This document shows positions 28,301 through 42,200 of a DNA stretch of 64,000 nucleotides, in pieces. The stretch is from the NCBI GenBank assembly GCA_036250195.1, contig JAVHZZ010000006.1:163705724-163769723 (forward strand), written 5' to 3'. The translations under genes were made by a program, and so were the position numbers. Origin of the DNA: Mixophyes australis (Eukaryota > Chordata > Amphibia > Anura > Limnodynastidae). Under the pieces are notes generated by a model. It did no database searches and was not told the DNA's origin. It saw only the letters and a list, made by a program, of their open reading frames with translations. Position 1 is the first letter of the stretch. The number at the start of each line of letters is the position of its first letter.

Positions 28301-31300
28301 CCGAGGTCACACAGTGTTGAGTTCTAGAGAAGTTTGCACGATTTATTACACTTACTGATTACACGGACTCACACTGCAGTTAGGACGGCAACTTTATGAC
28401 TACAGGACGCCTGCAACTACAGCAGAAGGAGTAATCTGAGATCTGTGTCACTGGGCAGCATTTCTGTCTCGGGAGCAGGAAGTGTTCTCACGTGTTGGCT
28501 GTAGGGAGGGATTTATTAGTTTCACAGTCTCCGTTTCATATGTAGACTGACCGCAACTCAGTAATTCTCTGCTCCGCCCCACCAACAAAGAGGGCGGGGT
28601 TATCAGGAAACAGGGCCTCCCGGGGGATACCCCGGCTACCCGGCAGGCCAGTCCGACACTGGCCACGCCCCTACACATGCTGGTCACGCCCACTGGTATC
28701 GTGGCGTGGAAACCCCCCTCATCGAATCCTGCGTTTGCCCCTGCCTCATTCACTCATGACACCAACAATAAAAAGACATTATTTTTGCATTATTTTGGTG
28801 AAAAAATGTTTCTCTAAATAGAGAACATATTCTGAAAACATAAGCCATATATTATAAAAATAATTATCTAGCAATATAACAAGCTAGGATTTGCTGTAAA
28901 TAATGGGATTTTACAGAGATTATATAGTGTTACCTTTGAGATAAGTTCAATGTTTCCATTTCCGTTGCTGATGACAGTAGCCGGGCTTGCCTGGTGATAC
29001 ATTACATAATTAATACTGCACTTATTATAAGGTGTAGACCTCATGTAGAATAAATATCTCTTTTTAAACAAATTAGTTTCATGACAGAAACTCTTGACAT
29101 AGGTTACCACTGAAAATCACTTTTTTTCTGAAACATAGGGGTCAGAAATGTACATTGTATTATGTAAAGGGTTTAAGTGTACCCATCATCTAACATTAGT
29201 GGAGACGGCAATTTTGTGGATTCAACAAATACTCATGAGAATGCAGCTTAGTAGGAACTAGTGACATTGCTTTGGCAGTCATTAGCTCCCTTCCCCTTGC
29301 CCAAACAGTGAGTCCTGTGGAAACTTCTTCCTCTGCGCTTTAAGGGTCCTTGGAGACATAGGGCCGCAAAAAAAGCAGGGCCACAGTGTTTACCAAACCG
29401 TTTCCTCCTATCATAATTTCTGGCCACCAACTCAATGCTATCAGCACAATGATTAATGGAGCCGTACTTTGGAAGTTGACAGCTAAATCAACTTAATGAT
29501 GGGAGTAGAAGGCAGGTCGACATTGCGATCTGCTCTAGACTGCTTCAAATGAGGTCTTGCTTTGTAAGGGCTTGATTTCTGCAGGGATCTCAACAGCACA
29601 GAGGAAGGGGGTTCCCAGAGTTGGGTCCGCACATTACAAGTAAAGGAGAGCAATAGTGTGGGTCCTAGTCTTTAACATGTTGCAGTTGAAGGTGGGTTCA
29701 GTATTTAAAAGAAAGCTGAGGAAATGGTGTGGGTTACTTCCCATGGAAACATATGGGGCCTGATTCACCAAAGCACCTATCTGCCAAATTTGAGCGCATT
29801 GCAAGCAACATCACTCTGCGCATGCCGAGAACCGGGCCATATGCCAGTAAACGCATGCCATGTCCGCTTCATCTTCATAAGCAAGAGACACTTAATACAG
29901 CCTACAATTTCTCAGAGGGAAGTTGGCAGGGAAGGGGCATTTGGCCTGCCAAACTTAAGAGCACGCAACCATTGGTGCGGCAGTTACCATGCACCCAGAC
30001 CCATGGAGGTACTGGGGCCCCAGTTCCCTCCTCTCCACCTCCCTGCACCGGGGCCCACAACTTGCTAGTTCCGCCTTAGCTCTGGGCATCTCAAAGTTAC
30101 TTCTTTTCTGCCATATCTCTTGCTCCAGGTACAGGGTTAGTCATCAGTAATGATGACAGTCTTGTATGCATGCTATAACATGTGTTTGCAATGAGGAGCA
30201 ACTGTAAAAATGTATATTATGTTCAGCAGACATTAAGAACATCCTAAAAAATGTATTTCATGGGGAAAAAATGAAAAAAAACCCACTTTTTTTTTACTGT
30301 TTTATCATTAATGCCTATATTAATAACATGTGACATTAATTCAATAGTTTTTATTTTCTGTGTGTTCTTTTACGAATTTATAATCCAAATAGATATATGA
30401 TGTATCCTGCAGTGTCTTCTGTAGTAGAGCACAACAGACCTACCCTGAATTCATCAACGCATGTATCTTCAGATCTGTTTCTTGTTAAAATTGGGTGCGC
30501 GCAGAGACAATTTACGTTAATTTTAAAACAAATGCATGTTGCGCTCAGTATGCGTGCCTTGATGAATCAGGCCTATGATATTTAAATCATATCTTTTTTT
30601 ATCACTTTAATTTAAAATAAGCTACAAGAAAATCTCCATTTAAGAATTAGATGAAAATATTAGGTAGGGTGATACCTTACTGGACTGAAATAAATATAAA
30701 CTATAAACAAATAAAAATAATTAATGAAACCTACGTGAGACAGCGCACTTCCTCCCTCCTCATTATACTGGATCAGGGTTTGATTGCCCTCATCATTTGC
30801 CATTATGTTTCTTTGTTTCTTTCCTCCCGAGCCACAGAGAAAACACATGAGCAAGCACAAAGCCACTATTAAAAGATTTAAGAAGAATATCATAGGTCAA
30901 GCACCATCCAGACGACAAAGCAGACAACTGAACATGTTATACTTACATAGCAACAAGAACAGCACTCCAAATATAACCCCAATGGCCCCTCCACCCATCT
31001 TGCGTGATGCAGGCTTCAACTTTTCACAAGTGATTCCATCTGGACAGTTGCACACCAACAAATTCAGGACTTGTTGGCTAGAAAAGCCCTGCCGGTCATA
31101 AATGTTCAGGGGAATAGAGTAGTTCCCCCTCAAGAGACTTTGCAACGGTAAGATCTCAACAGAATAACCTGAAAAAAACAATTCCAAACTTACTTAGGTC
31201 AATCATATGAAATTTGACGGGACATAAAATTTGACTGCTGTTTTGTCCCTTTTCAATCCTAAATTTTAAAGTATTTATTAAAAAATTAAATGGTTGGTTT

Positions 31301-34300
31301 CACCAAAAATATTTATTTCACCCATTACATTAGTCAGATATATTTATAGTAATATCTATGTTAAAATTTAGAAGTCAAATAAATTAAAATTAAACATCTA
31401 TCATATTTTTGTGGATAATTTCTTCCATGAATGCCTTTTTATTTTTTTCCATTGGTCTCATACTTCTACCTGGTATCTCGTTCCTAATGCAGTAGCAGTT
31501 TATGCAAATGAAACTAGTTAGGGATAACAGGTCTAAAATATAATATGGCACCCATATGCAGCAACCACTGAGTACTATAAAAGCTGAGAATAGTCCACAG
31601 CATTTACACAATAATTTACAAACTTCAGATTTGACATAAATTCAGACTAACCAGAGTTTTGCCTGATTTGCCAACTATTCTTCATACTTTTGGGCTGATC
31701 TGGGACTTCAAATGTAAATGGTCCAGAGAACGGATCCAAGTCTTTGTCTATTGCCTCAACAGTAAACGACTTTGGATCTTGTTTCTCACATCTCTCCAGG
31801 TACGGTGTGACCAGTTGTGGAGTGTTGTCATTGACATCAGACAGGTAGATAAGTATTGTACCAGTTCCAGTTCCTGGAGGTTCACCTAGTGAAATAAGGA
31901 TTGTGGTCAAAGCAAGAAAATCAGTTGTCCTAAAATGGGCAAATGTTTTTTTTTAAAAAAAATAAAATAATAAGATTACACAGGTAGTCTGAGAGGGCAT
32001 TGCATGCCTCTTCGGAAGCTGAAAGTGTTACTTGCCCATCCACTTTACATAAAAAGTCTTAAGAATACCACTAAAGCTGCATTACGACCTATTACTAATA
32101 AGCTTATTCCCCTTCCCTAAGCCCCAGGAGCTTCTGCAAGAGTGATTCAATTCGCAGCCCCGGTCAAAAATTGGGGCTCTGATGCTGTTGCAGAGTTTGG
32201 GTGAGAGCAGAGCCGGCGTATCAAGGTAAGAGTGGCATGAGGGCTCTGCGCTTAGCGTGGCATCCCACCATAAAATCCTTTTCAGTTTGGGTTCCACCCC
32301 TCTTAGTCTCTGAGTCCCCACTCTGAACAGAGCAGGGATCAGAGTAGGCACCTGGGTATGGGGGGCAGCGCATGCATGTATACAACAGAGAACAGTGTCT
32401 TAAAAGTGTTATTAATAAATACAAAAATACATTCTCCATGTATAATGTACGGTATATAAAATGTATAAGCACTCCTACATACATTGCACTTTATAAATCC
32501 AGTTAAAAAAAGCTTCTTTCCTGCAGAAAACCAACTGACCAATAAGAAATCAAAATAGATGGCCGCAACTTAACATAATATAATCAGGATGCTAATAAAT
32601 GAAGCATTAGTAGCTGGAGGTGTCAGCAGGACCTGATTAAGGGTTCAGACATCCCCTCACCTTCCACTGTACAAAGTCTCCAGCCTTTACAATGAGGATA
32701 CGCCATGATTAAAACTTTATTACATTTTTCATTCATGTTTCCTTTTTACAAATATTTGCTTATAATTTAAAATTAATTTCAGTTTACACCTCTCCCTGTC
32801 CAATTTTGCACCCCCAACACTTTTGCGCCCTCCAAAAGCCTTGCACTCTGGGCTGCAGCCTAGTCAGGCCCTGGGTGTCAGTATGCAAACAGCCAATCAG
32901 AAGCAGCTAGATAGTGCCGCTGGTGTCATTATCATCTCATATCTTTATACCAGGCATCCATTACCCACAACAGATATGCCTCCTAAGAAGTGGGAGGATG
33001 CTATACTTACGTGTATACACCCTTACTGTACTTAACTAACGATTACCCACCTCTGTTCCATCTCTCCATGTTTAGGGGGCTACAAGTCTAAAATATGCAC
33101 AAATCTATATATGGATGCATTGTGGTGTACATGCGTAGTATGGAAATAAGTATATTTGCACAAAAACTGACAAATGTCCACCTTTAAATGAGGTCCCATG
33201 TGTGTGCATAATCTCCTTTTGATTCTTAGACTACAGCACAAAAGCAACTAGATCATTATGCACAATATTCATTATTATGCACACCAATATTCCCTTTCTC
33301 AAAATAAACATGGAATGTAAAGCTGTTTGCTGCAATGTCAAACCTTAAACAAAAGCAGTTGGGTGGCCTAACAACATAGAGAAAATGGCTTTAGCACTTG
33401 TAAGTCCTGGGTCCTCCATTTGTAAATGAACCAATTAACCTCAGTTTAAGGGGATGTAGACACCTCTTCTTCTCTCTTTCCTGACAGAAATACAAACACA
33501 GCAAACCGTTTTAGCAGTTCACAGCTTTTGTGCTGGACATAGGCCCTTTATTATAGGGAGAATAGCTCTTTCTCCGGTGAAAACGGGGATGGCCAAGTCA
33601 AAGCCCAGGCCTTAATCCAATCAAAATGGTGTGGCAAGACCTGAAGTGGTGTGTTCATGAAAGAAAGCCTGCACACCCCTGAGATGAAGTTCCTTAAGGT
33701 GGAACCGGCCAAAATTATTCCAAGGCAATGTGTGGACTGATGAACAATTACTGTAAATGGCTGCTCAAGGGTGTCACACCACTTACTGAAAACATACTCT
33801 TTCGACAAAGAAATTTAATGTTGGAACGTTCTGATCAATAAATGAAAAAGTATATACTTGTGTGCGTGATTTATTAGGTTCTCTTCATCTATTTTATTAA
33901 ATTATTGAAAATCTGAACACATTTAAGGTCAAATTTATGCAGATATTCAGCAAATTCTAAAGGGGTCCCATATTTTCTAGCACCACTGTATAGTTTTAAC
34001 ATGGAGCCTGGTTTAAATTGGAAGTGCATTATTATCTAAAATATATGACTAGGTGCAAAATTGACACACTGTGCATGCGCACATGTTCCATCCATATTTA
34101 CAGTTGCATGTATCTAACACTTGTGGCCCATTGTGCTTGGAGTTCTTGGAGAGAAAGATCAGGGGTATTACCTTGCAAGTACAGAATAGTAAGCACGTGC
34201 AGATCCATGTAATACATGACCCTTCAAGATGCATCTTAGTTTTAGTTACACAGATCTTGAATTACATTGACCACAAGACATAAACATTGCACTTACATAA

Positions 34301-37300
34301 ACTGGGTGCAAGTTTTGGCAGCTTGATGGCAGAGTGCTTAGCATTGCTGCCTCACAGTGCAGAGGTCAATTGTTCGATTCCAACCAGGGGACTATCTGTG
34401 TGGAGTTTATATGTTCTCCCTGTGTTTGCGTGGGTTTCCTCCACGTGCTCTAGTTTTCTCCCACACTCCAAAGACATACTGGTAGGTTAATTCTGAAGAA
34501 ATTAATCCTAATGTGGGGGTGTGTGTCTGATGTGTGTGAAACGTGTAGTATGGATATATATTGTAAGATCCACCGTTGCATGGAGTGATGTGAATGAACA
34601 AATATCCTCTCCAAAGCATAATATGTAGGCATTATATAAATAACAGTTAATGTTGATGGTGACTGTCACATTTTTGCTCCAGATGATCTATACCGTGGAA
34701 TTGTGATTAAATCTTTCTTAGGATGCGAGGAACTCAAAATACAGACATGGAAAAGTGTGATCTTTCACTGAAACCTAAGATTTTCTAGACATATCAAAAT
34801 ATTGGTGCCTACTAAAACTAAAACACTTGCATAATAATGCAGATACCCCAATACCCAATTCTTTCTCACCATCATCTATAGCATAGACAACCACCTTATA
34901 CACAGTCTGGTTAACATAAGGGGACTCTCTGTCCAGTTCTTTTATTGTTGTAATTACTCCAGTATTTTCATCCACTGCCATCCAACCAGCCGGGTCTTCA
35001 GCTATTTTATACCTGTCAAATCAGAGAGCATTGGCGGTTAATAATATTTGATTTGACTATATGAATTTATTAAGATTCATCGCTAGCAGAGTTATCCAGG
35101 TAGTCTTCAGCAGGGGCGGATCTAGGCAACTGCTCTACCCGGGGCGATTTTAGGGGGGGCGATTTAGGCCCCGCCCCCTTTCTAATTTCTAAAGCTGCTG
35201 ACGGCTGCACAGTATGTGCAGGTCTGTTCAGCATTGACAGTGTGCTGTCCCGGCTGCTCTGATTGTGTTTAAAACACAATCAGAGCAGCCGGGCAGCATA
35301 CTGTCAATGCTGAACGGACCTGCACAGTGTGCAGCCGTCAGCAGCAAGCCCCTGCTAGATCGCCCCCCCCTGGTGGATCCGCCACTGGTCTTCAGTGACC
35401 CTGCTATGCTTTACTGTGGCCAAGCTACTGTGAAAAATGTAGTAGACTCTATAGTATGATGTTAGTTCTGCCTTTCTCTGACTGTATGAAGACTTTCTAC
35501 TGTTATTTGGCTTCTGAATAAACTGGCCCTTTGTGTCACTTCAGTAGGGAAATTAGACACTCCCTGATTTCACAATGCTACAAATGAGCTGATACGATAT
35601 ATAAAAAAATAATCAATGATAATTACTTTTCTAGGAACTGCCCCTCAAGCATGCATTTACGAGAATACCACATATTCGGCCTAACACATGAAGAAACCTG
35701 GAGAGTACTGATCTGAACTGTACAATTATACCCGACCCAGCACTGGATGTTACTGCATATTCAGATACAATGCACAGTTATCTGACAGTACCTGATTTTA
35801 TTTGGCACCTTATCTGGATCAGTTGCAGTAACAGTTCCCAAAGTAGACCCCACCTTCAGACCTTCTTTTTCTCGGACGCTTTTAATTTGAGGCACGAAAA
35901 CGGGAGCATCGTTCGAGTCTATCACAGAAATGGAAATATTTGCTTTGCTCGTGCCCACAGCTTTTTCCATCCGCATTTTTTGTTTCGTATTTTCACATGA
36001 GAAGAGCGGTTCTTCATTCTCAACAGATACGACAACTGTTACTGTGGAGCCTCCTTCAAAATCCAAAGGCTGAAAATGACAAAAAAACAAAACAAAAATA
36101 AAAACATAGCTACAGGACTAGACAGTAACAGTCAATGGAATGTTTACTAGGTAATATTTCAAGCGCCATTACAATTATTTTTGCCTATGTAGAATGTTTA
36201 TGCTTTTCTCCAAGCAATTAATTCAATTACCAGTTAGAAGGAATGGCTGGAGGTAGTTTGCACCTTGACCAGAACGTCTTGCGTTGATGTGCTGCGCTTG
36301 CTTCAATGCAAATAAACTTTTCATTTCTAAATCTAACTAAGCAACTTCTATACTGATATTTTTTAAGAAACCATAAGGTGTTACTTTAGTAACATAACGG
36401 GTTGAATATGTGTTCATTGGCATAGGCATTGGCAAAATCACCCCAAAAATTATTTTTGATCATGGTCATTTTTTCACAATTTGCAGAATCGCAGAAACTG
36501 ACACCGCAAATATTGTCTACTTCTCCCACATATCCAGAGATATATACCTTTTTTAAAGTTTAAAATACTTATAAGACCAGGGGGTAAATGGTTCTTCAAC
36601 ACCCGCGTGTTCAGCGTGTTCGGCGATTAAATTTCAAGGGAAACTTCCCTTTACAATGCAGCGCCACTTGAAATTTAATCGCCGAACGCGCTGAACATGC
36701 AGGTGTTGAAGAACCCGCATGTTCATACATTTACCCCCAGGAGTAATGGAATGATTTATTTCTATTTTCTCTTTAGCGAGGATAACTTTCGGAAGTCACC
36801 TGGGACTCTAATAGTTCTCAATATTTTCAGCACTAATGTCGAACCACTCCATGGAATATCATCATCATCATCATCGTCATTTCTTTATATAGCACCAGCA
36901 GATTCTGTAGCTCTTTACAATTGGGAACAACCAGTAATAAAACAATACTGGGTAGTACATACAGAGAGGTAAGAGGGTCCCGCTCACAAGCTTATAATCC
37001 TATAGTCGGCTGCCTTGGGTTGGGTCACTGGGCCACCTGCATTTTTTTTTCCTTTAAAATAGGCTGTTGAGTTGAGTCTTGCCCCCCAGGCTAAACTTTG
37101 CCAGCCCTCCCCTGTCTGTGGGACAATGGTTTGATACACAAGGGTAAGTGCTACATCATATTGCATATTTGTCCAGGTAGAATGCAAAGGTTACAAAGTA
37201 TTTAGTGGGCTGTGTTCTCAGTAGAGATGGTCACTGACCCCCGTGTTTTGGTTTTGGATTCGGTTTTGGATCTGGATTACCTTCGTGTTTTGGTTTTGGT

Positions 37301-39150
37301 TTTGGTTTTGCAAAACCGCCCCTTGCGTGTTTTGGTTTTGGTTTTGGTTTTGTTTTGCTATTTTCGAAAAAAAAATATTTTTTTTGGTCTAAAATAACCT
37401 AATTTAGTGCTCCACCAGTTTCTTAGATAAGTGAGGTAATTCTAAAGCTAATAAATTATGAAAAAAACAGTTTAATCCCTGGTAGGCCGTCCTTAATTCG
37501 AACACTTGTCAGCAAATTATACAGACAAACCTGGTTGTCTACCTCCTCCATCTTTGATTATTGGCAATGTAGCCATCGTCTTTGGGTGTATATTACACCC
37601 TACACTTGTAGTTGAATATTAAAAAAAGCAGCCTGCACAGACTGTGGAACTAGAAAGTAAAATTAAATGGACCACGGTAGTTTGGTGGCTATCTATGCCC
37701 CCCCCCCCCCTGCCCTCCACTTGTAGTTGAATATAAAAAAAGCAGCCTGCACAGACTGTGGAGCTAGAAAGTAAAATTAAATGGACCACGGTAGTTTGGT
37801 GGCTATCTATGCCCCCCCCCCCTGCCCTCCACCTGTAGTTGAATATAAAAAAAGCAGCCTGCACAGACTGTGGAACTAGAAAGTAAAATTAAATGGACCA
37901 CGGTAGTTTGGTGGCTATCTATGCCCCCCCCCCCCACCCTCCACTTGCAGTTGAATATAAAAAAAAAGCAGCCTGCACAGACTGTGGAACTAGAAAGTAA
38001 AATTAAATGGACCACGGTAGTTTGGTGGCTATCTATGCCCCCCCCCCCGCCCTCCACTTGCAGTTTAATATAAAAAAAGCAGCCTGCACAGACTGTGGAA
38101 CTAGAAAGTAAAATTAAATGGACCCTGGTAGTTTGGTGGCTATCTATGCCCCCCAGCCCTCCACTTGTAGTTGAATATAAAAAAAAGCCTGCACAGACTG
38201 TGGAACTAGAAATTCGAATATACAAAGAAATGGACAAAGGCAGTTTGGTATCTGTCTGCATCAGATCCCCTCTCTAATAGGAGTAAAATAGAAAACTATT
38301 CAGCCGTTATATAATCTAGAATATAAATAGAAATTGAGAACGGCAATTTGGTATCTGTCTGCATCATAATCATCAACATCCTCATTAGCGCCCTCGTCAC
38401 CTCCACAAATCTCCCCCTCATCCTCTTCTATTTCCAAAGTGACATCCTCAATTTGTGTATCAGCGGCTACACTCGGGCTGTTCAGGTACACATCAGCAGA
38501 ACTGCTGAAAGGGCCCCTCTTTATGGGTACTATTAAAGTAATTCTATCGTTTTTAAATAAGCATTGCCCAATCAATTGTATGTGTGTCCAAAGCACAAGG
38601 TGATTTATTTTTAACAGATGTAAATAGTCAACAATTCAATACATTATTATATCATGATAAAGTACAGTACAGCACAGCCAATACCAAAAGATAAGTACAT
38701 ACCAAATGCAATCGCTTGCGCACGCTGCGCACCCACCGGACCCGATGGACAATATTCTGTATAGAATATTGTGTCAGAGTTGACTGAGGCCCCAGTGAGA
38801 TGCAGCTAATATATATACAGTCAGTGTTTCATTGTGAACAATAGAGATGATGTAGATTGTTTCTATAGGTCCAGACGTTGGGTGGGTCCAGGCCAAACAG
38901 GTAATAGGTTGATTCAATCTAAGGAATCCAAAGGTGGGGGTCTTCTCTCCAGGGGGTCTGCTCCTTTTCATAGCCAGTATCATACAAAGGTTTTACTCTC
39001 TAATATCAATAACTAAAGTATGCAATGTGCGATCTCTTCGCCGACTGCACCGGACAGCTGCTGATGATTAGGGCTTCAATATGATATCAGGCATGACACC
39101 TTTCCTATTACCTAAACCTTTAATAACACTACAATGTACATATAATCAAC

Positions 39151-39204
<54 letters not shown>

Positions 39205-42200
39205 TAATAATAAACCGAATACTATCTGCTCCTGAATTACAGTGTAACAGAACCAATATGAAATTATATAAATAACTAACTGTTGTAATGCGAGTGTGTG
39301 CGTGCGTATTTTACCGTGCGAATGCACCACGTCACGTAACACGTGGCGTACGCTTCGCAATACGCACGGCAAACCAATATTAAACCAATATACTTTCGTT
39401 CATCCAATTATACGACTTCAACAGTACACTAACAGAATGCTCACGATTAGACATCCCACTGTTGGATGGACTCTCCACAGGGATTGGTGTCATTTGTGAA
39501 TCAGAGCAAACATTATCCTCTAATGCCTTACTGTTATCTTGCAGCTCGGCTTTGACGCGTAACAGTAGTTGTGCACCAATTGTAGGCTCGGTAACTTTTT
39601 GGGATCTGCCACTAATAGGCAAAGGTGAAGGCCTCATTCTCTCTTTGCCACTGCGTGTGTAGAATGGCATGTTGGCAATTTTTTTTTTAATCGGCACTTA
39701 ACTTTTGCTCAGTTACACTTCTTTTTCGCTTCAACACAGTAAATTTTTTGGGGGTTTTTGTTTTTTGGACTGATTTCAAAACACTGTGTAGTTTGACATC
39801 CCCTTGCCCAGATGACGTACTGGTAACACTAACATCAGGACTGGTGACAGAACCTGGTTGCTCATTCTGATCATATGTGTACTGCTTTGAATCCATTCTG
39901 AGCGCAAAGCACTTGTAGTGGTAAAAATTATTTGGTAAGATACTGCTGACAAATATGACTTTTGACAGCCAGAAATATTTATGCACAATTATGAGGGACA
40001 CCCCAAAAGCACTGGGGAGTGCTAAAATTTATTTGGTAGATACTGCTGACAGATATGACTTTTGACAGCCAGAAATATTTATGCACAATTATGGGGGACA
40101 CCCCAAAAGCACTGGGGAGTGCCAAATATTAAAAAAATAAAATAAACCTCTATCCTCTCTTCTCTAGCGATTTTTGTTACAGCAATTGGAATAAGAATAT
40201 TGTATTCTCTGTCCTTGCTCTAATCAGCCTGTGACTACACCCTCTGTCAAATGGCGATGGATTGCTGTGGAGGCAGGTATTTATAATCTTGAAGTATCGC
40301 GAGAACCGAGCCACGAGATCCGACGACGTCACGATGACGTTCGGCCTCGATTTGGATTCGGAGCGGGCGGGAGAGTACCGAGATACACAGCACTGTACTC
40401 GGATACCCAAAGTTCGGGTGGGTTCGGTTCTTGGGGAACCGGACCCGCCCATCTCTCACAACTATGTTGAACAGAGGGATGTGGTCTTCTGTTAGTTGTG
40501 TAGAGTGTGGTAAATAGGTAGCCTAGGGAGATTAAGAGGGTGGTTGAGGAATATTATAAGCTTGTCTGAAGAGGTGGGTTTTCAGAGAAAGCGTGAAGGT
40601 TTGAAGACTAGAGGAAAGTCTTGTTGTGCGAGGGAGTGAATTCCATAAAGTGGGTGCAGCCCGAAAAAAGTCCTGTAACTGAGAATAGGAGGAAGTGATG
40701 AGAGTGGAAGACAGACGGAGATCTTGTGCAGAACAGAGGTGTTCAGTTAAGAGATATTTTGAGACAAGTGAGGAGATGTATGTTGGTGTAATTTTGTTGA
40801 TGGCCTTGTATGTTAGTAGAAGAATATTATATTGTATTCATTGAAAAACAGGCAACTAATGTAGAGACTGACAGAGTGACTCAGCAGAGGAAAAACAATT
40901 TGCATGGAAAATCAATCTAGCCGCTACGTGCAAAATAGATTGTAGGGGCTTGATTTTGGGAAGACCAGTAAGGAGGGAATTAAAATAGTAAAAGGTTTAG
41001 ATTATGAGTGCATGGAGTGTCTTGTGTGAGAATTGTACCTATTCTGGAAATGTTTTTTAGTTGTATGCAGCTAAATATAGATTTGATGTGGGGAACACAG
41101 GATAATTGTGAATCGAAGATTACACCTAGGCAGCGAGCTTGTAGGGTGGGATTTATGGTCATGTTGTCAACAGAAATAGAAATGTCAGGTAGGAAACTTC
41201 TATTTGTGGGTGGGAATATTATTAATTCTGTTTCTGAAAGAATGATTTTGAGTTGGCGAGAGGACATCTAAGACAAAATGGCAGAAAGACAGTCAGTAAC
41301 ACGAGACAACACAGATGGTGGGCCTGATTCATTAAGGATCTTAAATGAAGAGTATTCTTATTTCAGTCTCCTGGACAAAACCATGTTACATTGGAAGGGG
41401 TGCAAGTGAGTGTTCTGTTTTGCACATAAGTTAAATACTGCCTGTTTTTTCATGTAGCACACAAATACTTGATAGCTTATTTGTACACTGAAATTTAAAG
41501 TTGATATGTGTGTGCTACATGAAAAAACAGTCAGTATTTAAATTATGTGCAAAACAGAACACTCATTTGCACCCCTTGCAATATAACATGGTTTTGTCCA
41601 GGAGACTGAAATAAGAATCCTCTTCATATAAGATCCTTAATGAATCAGGCCCAGTGAGAGATCAGGAGAGAATAGATAAATTTGTGTATCATTCGCATAG
41701 AGATGATACTGAAATCCAAAGAAAACTATCAGTTTTCCAAAGGATGCGGTGTATATAGAGAATAGCAGAGAACCTAGGACTGAGCCTTGTGGTACTCCAA
41801 CTGATAAAGGAAGCAGAGTGGAGGTTGTTTCAGAGAAAATAATACTGAGAGACAATTAGAAAGGTAGGATGAGAACCAGGATAGGACACTGTCTTGAAGA
41901 CCTAGGGATTATAGCATTGTATGAGGAGAGAGTGGTCAACAGTGTAAAAAGCGACAGGGAGATGCAGGAGAATTAGAAGAGAGTAATAGCCCTTAGTTTT
42001 AGCTGTGATCAAATCATTGACAACCTTGGTTAACGCTGTCTCTGTGGAGTGTTGAGAGCGAAGCCTGACTGAAGAGGATCCAATAGGTTGTTTGCAGAAA
42101 GGAATCGTGTGAGGTGAGTGTAGGCAATTATCTCGAGAAGTTTGGAGAAGCCTGGGAGTCGAGAGATGGGGTGGCAATTTGAGAGAGAGTTTGGGTCAGA

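Larger units (their letters stand above)
37223..40458 (-). mobile_element. hAT-type DNA element related to 10735-12436, inverted and enlarged
   Basis: It starts TAGAGATGGTCACTGACC and ends CGGACCCGCCCATCTCT, the same family as at 10735 and 61895. It is larger because of a 118-bp minisatellite (37610-38215) and an 893-bp insertion (38531-39423). Unlike its relatives I see no matching 8-bp flanks (GTTCTCAG against CACAACTA). It interrupts the L2 3' region. Confidence 0.8.

Noticed and set aside
30425..30577. Possible MITE with GAATTCATCAA and TTGATGAATCAGGCC edges
   Set aside because: The inverted match is short and imperfect, and no target duplication is visible.
31390..31611. Minus-strand 73-codon frame with a hydrophobic start, considered as an extra cdh26 exon
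   Set aside because: It lies between exons 8 and 9, which already join in phase. There is no good acceptor or donor.
34318..34400. tRNA gene, because of A-box and B-box matches
   Set aside because: No cloverleaf pairing was found, and the sequence continues into the conserved SINE central block.
34530..34560. CTGATG followed by GAAACGTGTAG, resembling hammerhead core strands
   Set aside because: The seventh core base is wrong and there is no room for helix II, so it is probably chance in the SINE tail.
37803..38261. Minus-strand 152-codon frame with repeated [17 protein letters not shown]
   Set aside because: It is the 112-120-bp minisatellite in the hAT element read as codons.
37223..40458. 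8-bp target duplication for the third hAT copy
   Set aside because: The flanks GTTCTCAG and CACAACTA do not match. The element call rests on its ends and homology only.
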